DNA of 64,000 nucleotides from Proteiniphilum sp. X52 (lineage in GTDB: Bacteria; Bacteroidota; Bacteroidia; Bacteroidales; Dysgonomonadaceae), in the NCBI RefSeq assembly GCF_003712195.1, contig NZ_RDSD01000006.1, forward strand, positions 1-64,000, written 5' to 3'. The notes beneath the pieces are model-generated. The model saw only the letters and a program-made list of their open reading frames with translations, had not been told where the DNA came from and searched no databases. Below, piece by piece: positions 54,228 to 62,598 of the stretch; the stretch's first letter is position 1; every line of letters begins with the position of its first letter. Both the position numbers and the translations under genes were made by a program.

Positions 54228-56641
54228 TTGTTTTTCACATATTTCTCCAACCACCGATCCTGCTCCCACAAGAGGTGGAGTACGTTTTCCCGGGCAGCAT
54301 ATCCGTGGCTTTCCTTGGGCAGGATCACCAGGCGGACAGGGGCGCCAAAACTTTTCAAAGCCTGGAAATAGCGTTCGCTCTGCATCGTATGCGTGCCTGA
54401 ATTGTTGTCGCTCTCCCCATGGGTAAGCAATAGGGGTGTTTTCATCTTATCGGCATGCATAAAAGGCGACATGGCATTATAGGTCTCTGAGGCAATCCAG
54501 TAACTGCGCTCTTCCGCCTGAAAGCCGAAGGGTGTAAGCGAACGATTGTACGCTCCGCTACGGGCGATACCCGCGGCAAAGAGATCGGAATGGGTCAGCA
54601 GATTTGCGGTCATAAACGCGCCATAGGAATGTCCCCCTACAGCGACCCGCTCCCGGTCGATATATCCCAGTGCATCCACGGCATCTATGGCCGCTTTGGC
54701 ATTGGCCACCAGTTGTTTCACAAAAGTATCGTTCGGCTGTTCATCTCCTTCTCCCACGATGGGAAAGGCCGCGTCATCAAGGATCGCATAGCCGCGCGTT
54801 ACCCAGTATACAGGGTTTCCATACGACAGGTAGGTGAATGAATTGGGATTGGCAGTCGTTTGTCCCGCGCTGCTCCGGTCCTTGTATTCAGTAGGATATG
54901 CCCACATGATCATGGGCAGTTTTTCCTTTTTGTCCCTGTCATAACCCACCGGCAGGTATAATGTGCCGGAAAGTTCCACCCCATCGTCGCGTTTATAGCT
55001 GATGACTTGCTTATGGACATTTTCAATGCTTTTGAAAGGGTTTTCAAAGGCGGTCAACGGCTCCGGCGCACTTTTGCTCCTGATATTGCGGATATAATAA
55101 TTGGGATATTCCCTCGGCGACTCAATCCGGGTGATCACCGTGCCTTTTTTACTGTCGACAAAGGTGACCAACTCTTCCACCTTATCGGTATAGGCAGACT
55201 GATAGATCCGTTTCTTTTTCAATGTTTTCAGATCCAGTTCGTCGATAAAGGGAAACTGTCCCTCAGCGGTGAAACCGTCTCCAAAAAAGTAAATCGAATT
55301 TCCGTCCATTTTCAACGTGTAGGTCCCCAGCGCATTTTTTGTGGTTTGCGGATAACCGGGATCCTCATAAACATTCTGATAGTTCCGGTCGACCAGGACA
55401 CGAGGTTCCTGTTTGTTGTCCGACGGATTAAAAACATACATCTTCTGATTCCGCGTGTTCCACCAGCGGTCATGAAGAACAGCGTATTGATTGTTTCCCC
55501 AGGTAATCCCCGCGTAACGGTGAATGGTTTTTACCAACGAACGGGGTGTGCCGGTGAATGGGGCATCGAGTTCGAATACCTCATCACGGAAATCCACTTC
55601 CACTCCGGGATCTCCTTTATCGAGCGCCTCCACCCAATAGAGGGTCGAAGGCTTGTCGGCACGCCAGTAAATATTCCGTTTTCCCTGCTGTGTGGCCATA
55701 AATCCTATCGGAAGGTTATCCAGTAACGGCTGTTCATTGAATTTCATTAAGAAATCTCCTTCAGCCGTGTATATCTCCGCGACATTGGGAAAATTATAAT
55801 AAGGAACGGTATAAGAGAACGGACGGGAGAGTGTGGTCAGCAACAGATATTTTCCATCCGGGGAAAATGATTGTCCAATATACATTCCGGCCCCCTTCCA
55901 TTGTGTTTTCGATCCGTCGAGCCCTATCTTATAGAGCTCCGATGTCATTAACCTTTCGAAATTAGTCTCATCCACCGGGTTTTTCAACAGGTCCTGATAA
56001 GTACGGTTCTGCGATATCTGTCCGTCACTGACCGACACAATCGGCCCTTCCGGCAAAGCTTTTTGGATATCGATCAATCCGGCCCGGTCTTCAGGAAGAA
56101 TCCTCACGAGTAATCCGGTTCCCCCGCCGAACCAACTGTATGGAAATCCGGCATTGGCGTTCACAACCGCATCCGTCACTCTTTTTGCCTGCAAGGTTTT
56201 CAGGTCGACAATCCACAACTCTACACCGTTTTCCACCGTATTGGTAAAAGCAAGTTTTGTCTCATCAGGCGAAAAAAGGACATTGGCGATAAGAGGTTCG
56301 GAAGGCAACCCTTCTATCTGCCGTATTTCCTTATCGGTCGTTTTTTTATAGCGGATATTATTAAAATAGGTAATGGTACTCGATATATTGGCATCGGGAT
56401 TGATACGTAGTCCTGCCAACCTTACTTCAGGCTGATTCAAGTCGGACAATGTTTTGAACGTATTCCGGTAAAAGAACAACATCTGCTCACCCTTACTGTC
56501 CATATTGACTGACGGCGCTCTCTCGATATCCACCAGCTCCAGAATTTCTGCCGGCGGCACCTGATAGGTGATATTTTCCTGCGATTCAACAAACCGGGTT
56601 GTCATAAGCAAAACAAATAAAATGAGGCAAACTCGTTTCAT
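54203..56641 (-). CDS. S9-family prolyl-oligopeptidase-type serine peptidase
   Basis: The 812-residue protein has a signal peptide (MKRVCLILFVLLMTTRFVESQ). A beta-propeller region (~40-560, with FSPDETKLAFTN and FSPDGKYLLLT repeats) is followed by an alpha/beta hydrolase domain. The nucleophile is Ser672 in GGHSYGAFM, an Asp lies in THGESDNNSG and a His in PKESHGYAA near residue 780. The 'glutamyl endopeptidase'-like S9 branch has this length. It is probably periplasmic and cuts peptides. The C-terminal residues (GKNESEE) are encoded by a heptamer repeat array. Confidence 0.93.
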   Translation of the reverse strand: MKRVCLILFVLLMTTRFVESQENITYQVPPAEILELVDIERAPSVNMDSKGEQMLFFYRNTFKTLSDLNQPEVRLAGLRINPDANISSTITYFNNIRYKKTTDKEIRQIEGLPSEPLIANVLFSPDETKLAFTNTVENGVELWIVDLKTLQAKRVTDAVVNANAGFPYSWFGGGTGLLVRILPEDRAGLIDIQKALPEGPIVSVSDGQISQNRTYQDLLKNPVDETNFERLMTSELYKIGLDGSKTQWKGAGMYIGQSFSPDGKYLLLTTLSRPFSYTVPYYNFPNVAEIYTAEGDFLMKFNEQPLLDNLPIGFMATQQGKRNIYWRADKPSTLYWVEALDKGDPGVEVDFRDEVFELDAPFTGTPRSLVKTIHRYAGITWGNNQYAVLHDRWWNTRNQKMYVFNPSDNKQEPRVLVDRNYQNVYEDPGYPQTTKNALGTYTLKMDGNSIYFFGDGFTAEGQFPFIDELDLKTLKKKRIYQSAYTDKVEELVTFVDSKKGTVITRIESPREYPNYYIRNIRSKSAPEPLTAFENPFKSIENVHKQVISYKRDDGVELSGTLYLPVGYDRDKKEKLPMIMWAYPTEYKDRSSAGQTTANPNSFTYLSYGNPVYWVTRGYAILDDAAFPIVGEGDEQPNDTFVKQLVANAKAAIDAVDALGYIDRERVAVGGHSYGAFMTANLLTHSDLFAAGIARSGAYNRSLTPFGFQAEERSYWIASETYNAMSPFMHADKMKTPLLLTHGESDNNSGTHTMQSERYFQALKSFGAPVRLVILPKESHGYAARENVLHLLWEQDRWLEKYVKNKGKNESEE

Positions 56642-56778
56642 GATGGATATGTTTTTTATTTAGCATAGTTTATATTTGTAGAATATAAGATGCGGTTCGG
56701 CAGAATCTTCAAACAAGTTTGATATTCCGCGCTCACCTTTCACAATCTTTGTTGAATATAAGTGCGCTCCGGCTTTCA

Positions 56779-57534
56779 CTATATTTTATGAAAAACGGAA
56801 GCCGACGCCTGTGCTGTGGGCATCACGACCATGTCGTTGATATTCACATGCGGCGGACGGGAAACCGCGAACCAGATACACTCTGCGATATCGTGGGCGA
56901 CCAGACACTCATATCCCTCATACACTTTATCGGCACGGTGCTTGTCCCCATGAAAACGCACGAGGGAAAATTCCGTCTCCACGGCACCGGGACATATCTG
57001 CGTTACTTTTATATTATGGGGAAGCAGATCAAAACGCATCCCTTTCGTCAATGCGTCCACGGCATGCTTGGTAGCGCAATAGACATTTCCGTTGGGATAA
57101 ACCTCTTTTCCGGCGATCGATCCGATATTGATGACATGTCCTTTTTTCCGGGAAATCATTCCCTGTGAAATGCAACGGGTAACATACAACAGTCCCTTCA
57201 CGTTCGTGTCGATCATCCGGTTCCAGTCCAGGCTGTCACCCTGCTGAACCGGCTCCAGACCGGCAGCCAGACCGGCATTATTCACCAAGACATCCACACT
57301 TTGCCATTCCGGGGGTAGATTTCCCAGGGCAGCATTCACTCCCTCCTCGTCCCGCACATCGAAACAGAGAGCCAACACATGCGAGCCGTTCTCTTCGAGT
57401 GTGTTCTTCAATACGTTCAATCTTTCCTGCCGTCTGCCGGTGATTATTATATCGAACCCGTTTCCGGCAAGTTTCAGGGCTGTAGCTTCTCCAATTCCGG
57501 AAGTCGCTCCTGTGATTAATGCTATTTTCTCCAT
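56779..57534 (-). CDS. Short-chain dehydrogenase/reductase (classical SDR)
   Basis: The 251-residue enzyme starts at ATG 57534 (MEKIALITGATSGIGEATA), giving the cofactor motif TGATSGIG at residues 8-15. It has NNAG near 85-88, catalytic Ser139 and the Tyr152-x-x-x-Lys156 pair in YCATK. The basic GRRQER after beta strand 2 suggests NADP(H). It resembles YdfG-type 3-hydroxy acid dehydrogenases (FSLVRFHGD...CIWFAVSRPPHVNINDMVVMPT). The substrate is not certain. A 5' leader of about 90 nt starts with a hairpin. Confidence 0.92.
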   Translation of the reverse strand: MEKIALITGATSGIGEATALKLAGNGFDIIITGRRQERLNVLKNTLEENGSHVLALCFDVRDEEGVNAALGNLPPEWQSVDVLVNNAGLAAGLEPVQQGDSLDWNRMIDTNVKGLLYVTRCISQGMISRKKGHVINIGSIAGKEVYPNGNVYCATKHAVDALTKGMRFDLLPHNIKVTQICPGAVETEFSLVRFHGDKHRADKVYEGYECLVAHDIAECIWFAVSRPPHVNINDMVVMPTAQASASVFHKI

Positions 57535-57596
57535 ACAACTCAATTTCAGATCCAGAAATCAAGGATAAACTAATGTGCTAATTTATTACTATGCCA

Positions 57597-57638
57597 CACA
57601 TCGCTCAACGGAACGAAGCGCAGTGATGTGCAAAAATA
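57597..57638 (-). promoter_or_regulatory. SDR-gene -7 promoter and 5'-terminal stem-loop
   Basis: On the minus strand TATTTTTG (57631-57638) matches TAnnTTTG exactly. The predicted transcript start falls in a stem formed by CACATCGCT (57597-57605) and AGTGATGTG (57622-57630), which has one mismatch on the minus strand. The mRNA would begin with this hairpin. The rest of the 410-bp gap holds a MITE. Confidence 0.5.
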
Positions 57639-57726
57639 GTGTAAAAAAAAACATAATCCTTGTTTTAATAAACAAAACCTTACTCCCTAAAACAAAAAAG
57701 CCTACTTTTACGTTATCAGAGAATAA

Positions 57727-57917
57727 GAATCTGTTTTGAATTTTTTCATCCATTGTTTTTTAGCCATTTTTCGATGGATTTGGATTTTCATTGATTGAAA
57801 AGTGGCGGGCTACTTAAAAGAAATGAAAGTTCAAAGGCGCGAAAAAGGGCAAAAAACAATAGGAAAGAGTCGAAAAATAAGCGTAAAAGAATTACTCGTA
57901 AAATTCAAAACAGTTTC
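57727..57917 (+). mobile_element. MITE-like element, copy 1 (191 bp)
   Basis: The element has inverted ends: CTGTTTTGAATTTT at the left (57731-57744) and AAAATTCAAAACAG at the right. With GAAn outside, the ends are about 18 bp. It is flanked by TAA on both sides (57724-57726, 57918-57920), a possible 3-bp target duplication. No protein is encoded. A second copy lies at 58328-58522. The right end is 27 bp before the DUF2007 ATG. Confidence 0.85.
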
Positions 57918-57944
57918 TAAGATCATGTCACAAAAATTTTATCT

Positions 57945-58175
57945 ATGGAGGAACATTTTATTACGGTGAAAACATTTGCCTTCCCCGCCGATGTGCCCAT
58001 CGTCCAATCATTCATGGAAATGAGAGGGATTGAGACCTATATGAAGAATCTCACCTCCAACAGGCTGGCTTATACCCTGGGAGAAATAGAGATGCAGGTG
58101 AGAAACTCCGATTATGAAAGGGCAAAAGAGGCTCTGATCGAAGGCGGATTTGCCAAACCGGAAGATTTTCTATAA
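57945..58175 (+). CDS. DUF2007 family small protein
   Basis: The 76-residue protein MEEHFITVKTFAFPADVPIVQSFMEMRGIETYMKNL... fits DUF2007, a putative signal-transducing fold related to the GlnB-like ferredoxin topology. The C-terminal part RNSDYERAKEALIEGGF is typical. Function is unknown. It is bracketed by two MITE copies, which places its promoter either in the left MITE or upstream of it; no perfect -7 motif was seen directly before it. Confidence 0.82.
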   Translation: MEEHFITVKTFAFPADVPIVQSFMEMRGIETYMKNLTSNRLAYTLGEIEMQVRNSDYERAKEALIEGGFAKPEDFL

Positions 58176-58327
58176 TTTTCCGTAATCTTTATTCAACTAT
58201 TCAAGATTGAGTCTGCTCCGAAAATCCCCAAAACCGATTTCACAGGCTTTCAACTCATTGAAAATCAATAGTCTTTTTGAGAGAAATTTGGGTAAAAAAG
58301 ACTTTTCGGAGGGGATTCAAGATTTAA

Positions 58328-58522
58328 GAAGCTGTTTTGAATTTTTTCATCCATTGTTTTTTAGCCATTTTTTGATGGATTTGGATTTATTGAAATGTGG
58401 CGGGCCACTTAAAAGAAATGAAAGTTCAAAGGCGCGAAAAAGGGCAAAAAACAATATGAAAGAGTGGAAAATAAGCGTAAAATAAGCATAAAATAATTAC
58501 TCGTAAAATTCAAAACAGTTTC
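58328..58522 (+). mobile_element. MITE-like element, copy 2 (195 bp)
   Basis: Same element as at 57727, in the same orientation, with the same terminal inverted repeats and TAA on both sides (58325-58327, 58523-58525). Small indels inside (for example an extra AAATAAGCAT-like stretch near the right end) show the copies have diverged slightly. The remaining 58176-58327 gap contains a weak inverted repeat (CTCCGAAAA / TTTTCGGAG) and no gene. Confidence 0.85.
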
Positions 58523-58614
58523 TAAGATTGAATAGGATTGAGCCGGGAGGGAACCCTTAAAGGGGTTGATTATTAACAGAACAGAGATATATTATAAATT
58601 TCATAGGATTTCCA

Positions 58615-59742
58615 ATGTCGATAGAGCACGAAAAAAAAGAAAGACGGTATAAATATATCCTGATCGGATTTCTTATCCTGTTAGGACTGATCATTTTCAA
58701 GTATACCCGTCCCTATATGAGCGGGTTTCTGGGCGCAGCCACCTTGTATGTGCTGGTGAACGGGCAACAGAAATATTTCACACAAAAGCTTAAATTCAAA
58801 AAGTCGCTCAGTGCATTGCTCATCGTGTTGGAAGTCCTTTTCTTTATCCTTCTCCCCCTCACCGGACTCACTTTTCTGGTAATTGATACTGTGTCGGGAA
58901 TTTCTATTAACCCGGAAGCAATACTGATACGGTTTAACGAATTTGTCGATACGTTAGAAGAAAGACTGGGATTTAATATATTCACTCCTGAAAATCTGTC
59001 CGCCTTGCCGAGAGCAGGGTCCAATATCCTGCAAATGCTTGGAAACAGTGTCTACTCGTTCATCATCAATGTCATTGTCATTCTCTTCGTATTGTATTAC
59101 ATGCTTTTCAATAACGACGAGTTTGAAACGGCTATCCGTGAAGTGTTACCCTTCAAGGAAGAGAATAAGCAGATCCTTGCCGAAGAAACGCGTATGATCA
59201 TCCAGGCAAACGCCGTAGGAATACCTCTTCTGGCAATTATCCAAGGTTTTTTTGCCTACCTGGGATATCTTTTTTTCGGCATAGACAGTGCGATTTTATA
59301 CGCCATTCTCACCGCTTTTTCCACCATCCTGCCTATCGTAGGCACCATGATTGTCTGGGTTCCACTAGGGATCACCCTGCTGCTGGGGGGAGAGTATGTG
59401 AACGGTATCGCATTGCTTATATATGGTATGTTTATTATTGGAGGCGTGGATAATGTGGCCCGTTTCTTACTGCAAAAAAAGCTGGCCGACATCCATCCGT
59501 TGATCACCGTATTCGGAGTACTTATAGGGATTCCCATGTTCGGGTTTTGGGGAGTTATCTTCGGACCGCTGCTTCTTTCGCTTTTCATACTCACATTCAA
59601 CATGTTCCGGCACGAATACATACCGGGATCAAAAGCAGAACCCCGTGTTACCACACGCATCAAATCCCGGAAGGTGAAAATTCCGATGTATGAATCGGTC
59701 AAACCCGAAAAGAAAAAGGGAAATTTAGAAGGGACTGAGTAA
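58615..59742 (+). CDS. AI-2E family (PerM-type) membrane transporter
   Basis: The 375-residue protein has an initial basic region, paired hydrophobic helices (residues ~15-60), a further helix near 70-95, an extracytoplasmic loop, and a C-terminal cluster of helices. This part includes the family motif ANAVGIPLLAIIQGFFAYLGYLFFGID and LADIHPLITVFGVLIGIPMFGFWGVIFGPLL. This matches the AI-2E/UPF0118 family. Members have been linked to quorum-signal export or ion exchange, so no specific substrate is given. It ends with a basic cytoplasmic tail. It has no partner gene nearby. Confidence 0.9.
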   Translation: MSIEHEKKERRYKYILIGFLILLGLIIFKYTRPYMSGFLGAATLYVLVNGQQKYFTQKLKFKKSLSALLIVLEVLFFILLPLTGLTFLVIDTVSGISINPEAILIRFNEFVDTLEERLGFNIFTPENLSALPRAGSNILQMLGNSVYSFIINVIVILFVLYYMLFNNDEFETAIREVLPFKEENKQILAEETRMIIQANAVGIPLLAIIQGFFAYLGYLFFGIDSAILYAILTAFSTILPIVGTMIVWVPLGITLLLGGEYVNGIALLIYGMFIIGGVDNVARFLLQKKLADIHPLITVFGVLIGIPMFGFWGVIFGPLLLSLFILTFNMFRHEYIPGSKAEPRVTTRIKSRKVKIPMYESVKPEKKKGNLEGTE

Positions 59743-59916
59743 AACAAATGAATAATGACCGGTCAATCAATGGGTCAATGGTCATACCGAAATCATAATA
59801 TCCACAGGTTATTCTTTGGCACTGTTTTTGCCATACCATATGGAGCGGTCTTATAAATGAGTGATTAATTTTTTATCTGACCCTCAAAATATTTTATTCG
59901 ATTTAAAATAAAAGAC

Positions 59917-59924
59917 TATATTTG
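59917..59924 (+). promoter_or_regulatory. -7 promoter element of clpC
   Basis: TATATTTG matches TAnnTTTG exactly, 37 bp before the ATG at 59961. Confidence 0.65.
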
Positions 59925-59960
59925 TAATCGATACACAGCAAAAGAAGGGAATAAAACTAT

Positions 59961-62507
59961 ATGGACAGCAATTTTTCACAACGGGTCAGAGACATCATGG
60001 CATACAGCCGGGAAGAAGCGGGCAGGCTCCAGAACAATTATATAGGGCCTGAACATCTTATGCTCGGCATCCTTCGCGATGGCGACGGATTAGCTATTCA
60101 GGTGCTCCAGGATTTCGATATCGATCTGCATGTGCTGAAAGATTATATCGATTCGCACGTGCGTGCTGCTCAGGAGCCTTATGATGGAGCCAATGAACTC
60201 GTAATTAATAAGAATACGGAAAAAGCATTAAAAATGAGTATTCTGGAAGCGCGTCTTACCAAGAGTCGGGAGACCGATTCCGAACATATTCTGTTGGCGC
60301 TGCTGAAAGAAAAAAGCACATTGATAAATGATATCCTCACACAATTTCAGCTTGATTATTCAAGTGCGTTTCTCTATATAAAAAGCATTCTTGACAACCG
60401 GACTGAAGATGGGGAGAAACAATCACCCTCTGCGGGAGCGAATTTCACCGACGACGATGACGAAGATGCGAACGAAAAATATCCGTTCAATCCTGCGGGA
60501 GGTCAAAGTTCCTCCTCGCAGACAAAAAGCAGTGGATCTGATACTCCCGTACTCGATAATTTCGGGACGGATATCACCCGCGCCGCGTTGGAAAACCGTC
60601 TCGATCCGGTAGTAGGGCGGGAAAAGGAGATTGAACGCATTGCGCAGATCCTCAGTCGCCGCAAGAAAAATAATCCGGTACTCATCGGTGATCCCGGTGT
60701 GGGTAAATCGGCCATTGTGGACGGACTGGCATTGCGTATCACGCAGAAGAAAGTCTCCCGCGCACTGTTCGACAAACGGGTGATCGCCCTTGATATGGCG
60801 TCGATCGTTGCGGGAACCAAATACCGCGGCCAGTTCGAAGAGCGCATCAAGGCAATATTGAACGAACTGTCGAAAAATCCGAACATCATCCTCTTTATCG
60901 ATGAGATCCATACTATTGTGGGTGCCGGTGGCGCTGCCGGATCGCTGGATGCAGCCAATATGTTGAAACCTGCCCTGGCACGGGGTGAGATACAATGTAT
61001 CGGAGCCACGACCCTGGATGAATACAGGAAGAATATTGAGAAAGACGGCGCATTGGAACGCCGGTTCCAGAAGGTGATAGTGGATCCCACCACCGCGGAA
61101 GAGACGCTGCAGATACTGCGAAATATCAAGGAGCGGTATGAGGAGCATCATAATGTGCGCTATACCGACGAGGCACTGCAGGCATGCGTGAAACTGACAG
61201 ATCGTTATGTTTCCGACCGCACTTTTCCCGACAAGGCAATCGATGCACTCGATGAAGCCGGGGCCCGGGTGCATATTTCCAATATAGTGATACCTAAGAC
61301 CATCGAACAACTCGAAGAGGAGTTGAAAGAGGTGGAACAGCAGAAAACCGACGCGGTAAAAGCGCAGAAATATGAGCTGGCAGCCAGCTATCGCGACAAA
61401 CAACGTCAGTTGTTACTGGCACTCGAAGCAGAAGAAGAGCGCTGGCAGAAGGAGATCAAGGAGAAGCCGGAAATCGTGGATGAAGAAAAGATCGCCGAAG
61501 TAGTGGCAATGATCTCCGGTGTTCCGGTACAACGTATAGCGCAGGCCGAAGGACAGCGGCTGTTGGAAATGCGGGATGAATTGAAGAGCAAAGTGATCGG
61601 CCAGGATGAAGCGGTGGACAAGATTGTAAAGGCCATCCAGCGCAACCGGGTAGGATTGAAAGATCCCAACAAACCCATCGGCACTTTTATGTTCCTCGGC
61701 CCGACAGGGGTGGGAAAAACGCATTTGGCCAAGAAGCTGGCGGAATTCCTGTTCGACTCGGCTGAAAACCTTATCCGTATCGACATGAGCGAATACATGG
61801 AAAAATTCAACGTGTCGCGTCTCGTTGGGGCACCTCCGGGATATGTGGGATATGAAGAGGGCGGACAGCTTACCGAAAAAGTGCGTCGCAGACCCTACTC
61901 CGTAGTGTTGCTTGACGAGATCGAAAAAGCGCATCCCGACGTGTTCAATATCCTGCTTCAGATCCTGGACGAAGGGCATGTGACCGACAGCCTGGGTCGG
62001 AAGATCGATTTCAAGAATACAATCCTGATCATGACCTCCAATATCGGAACGCGGCAGTTGAAAGATTTCGGCCGTGGTATCGGGTTCAATACCAATCACG
62101 ATGTGACTGATGCCGAATATTCGCGCAACATCATCCAGAAAGCGCTGAACAAGGCATTTGCACCCGAATTTCTGAACAGGGTAGACGATATCGTGATGTT
62201 CGACCAGCTGAGCAAAGAGTCGATCTACAAGATTATCGATCTTGAGTTGAAAGGCCTTTACAAACGTGTCGGAGACCTCGGATACAATGTTGTCCTTACT
62301 GAGCCGGCGAAAGAGTTTATTGCCAATAAAGGATACGACGTACAGTTCGGAGCACGTCCGCTAAAACGGGCTATCCAGAAATACATCGAAGACGAAATGG
62401 CAGAAATGATTATCCGCACCGGGATGAAAGAAGGCGAAACCGTTCTGGTAGATTTTGACGATGAAAACCAGAAAGTGATCATAAATGTAAAAGAAAAAGT
62501 GGAATAG
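59961..62507 (+). CDS. clpC: ClpC-type AAA+ ATPase (Clp protease unfoldase)
   Basis: The 848-residue protein has an N-terminal double Clp_N domain (~1-145), then AAA+ domain 1 with Walker A GDPGVGKS at about residues 243-250. A UVR-like coiled segment (~425-500) and AAA+ domain 2 with Walker A GPTGVGKT at about 580-587 follow. The sensor region and C-terminal D2-small domain (GARPLKRAIQKYIEDEMAE) are intact. It unfolds substrates for ClpP in the cytoplasm. A low-complexity acidic stretch (DDDDEDANEKY) lies after the N-domain. The stop codon is inside the left arm region of a bidirectional terminator. Confidence 0.97.
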   Translation: MDSNFSQRVRDIMAYSREEAGRLQNNYIGPEHLMLGILRDGDGLAIQVLQDFDIDLHVLKDYIDSHVRAAQEPYDGANELVINKNTEKALKMSILEARLTKSRETDSEHILLALLKEKSTLINDILTQFQLDYSSAFLYIKSILDNRTEDGEKQSPSAGANFTDDDDEDANEKYPFNPAGGQSSSSQTKSSGSDTPVLDNFGTDITRAALENRLDPVVGREKEIERIAQILSRRKKNNPVLIGDPGVGKSAIVDGLALRITQKKVSRALFDKRVIALDMASIVAGTKYRGQFEERIKAILNELSKNPNIILFIDEIHTIVGAGGAAGSLDAANMLKPALARGEIQCIGATTLDEYRKNIEKDGALERRFQKVIVDPTTAEETLQILRNIKERYEEHHNVRYTDEALQACVKLTDRYVSDRTFPDKAIDALDEAGARVHISNIVIPKTIEQLEEELKEVEQQKTDAVKAQKYELAASYRDKQRQLLLALEAEEERWQKEIKEKPEIVDEEKIAEVVAMISGVPVQRIAQAEGQRLLEMRDELKSKVIGQDEAVDKIVKAIQRNRVGLKDPNKPIGTFMFLGPTGVGKTHLAKKLAEFLFDSAENLIRIDMSEYMEKFNVSRLVGAPPGYVGYEEGGQLTEKVRRRPYSVVLLDEIEKAHPDVFNILLQILDEGHVTDSLGRKIDFKNTILIMTSNIGTRQLKDFGRGIGFNTNHDVTDAEYSRNIIQKALNKAFAPEFLNRVDDIVMFDQLSKESIYKIIDLELKGLYKRVGDLGYNVVLTEPAKEFIANKGYDVQFGARPLKRAIQKYIEDEMAEMIIRTGMKEGETVLVDFDDENQKVIINVKEKVE

Positions 62508-62527
62508 GACATTCCACTTTTTCTTTT
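62494..62527 (+). terminator. Bidirectional terminator between clpC and susD
   Basis: AAAAAGTGGAAT (62494-62505) pairs with ATTCCACTTTTT (62511-62522) with a 5-nt loop and T tracts on both sides. It serves clpC on the plus strand and the SusD gene on the minus strand. The clpC stop TAG overlaps the top of the stem. Confidence 0.88.
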
Positions 62528-62598
62528 TTAAACGTGATCCAATCACATTCCTTTATCGCCGGTTTTCTTTTGATAAAAGCTATTCTGTGAAAAGCTAA

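Noticed and set aside
58216-58311. Inverted repeat CTCCGAAAA / TTTTCGGAG between DUF2007 and the second MITE
   Set aside because: The arms are 9 bp with a 78-nt loop, there is no second copy in the window and no clear element boundary.
58207-58485. 92-codon open frame crossing into the second MITE
   Set aside because: It runs from intergenic sequence into the element's inverted end, with no conserved pattern. Not a gene.
60423-61403. 326-codon open frame on the minus strand inside clpC
   Set aside because: It lies opposite conserved AAA+ sequence and encodes a Cys/His-rich composition typical of antisense shadows.
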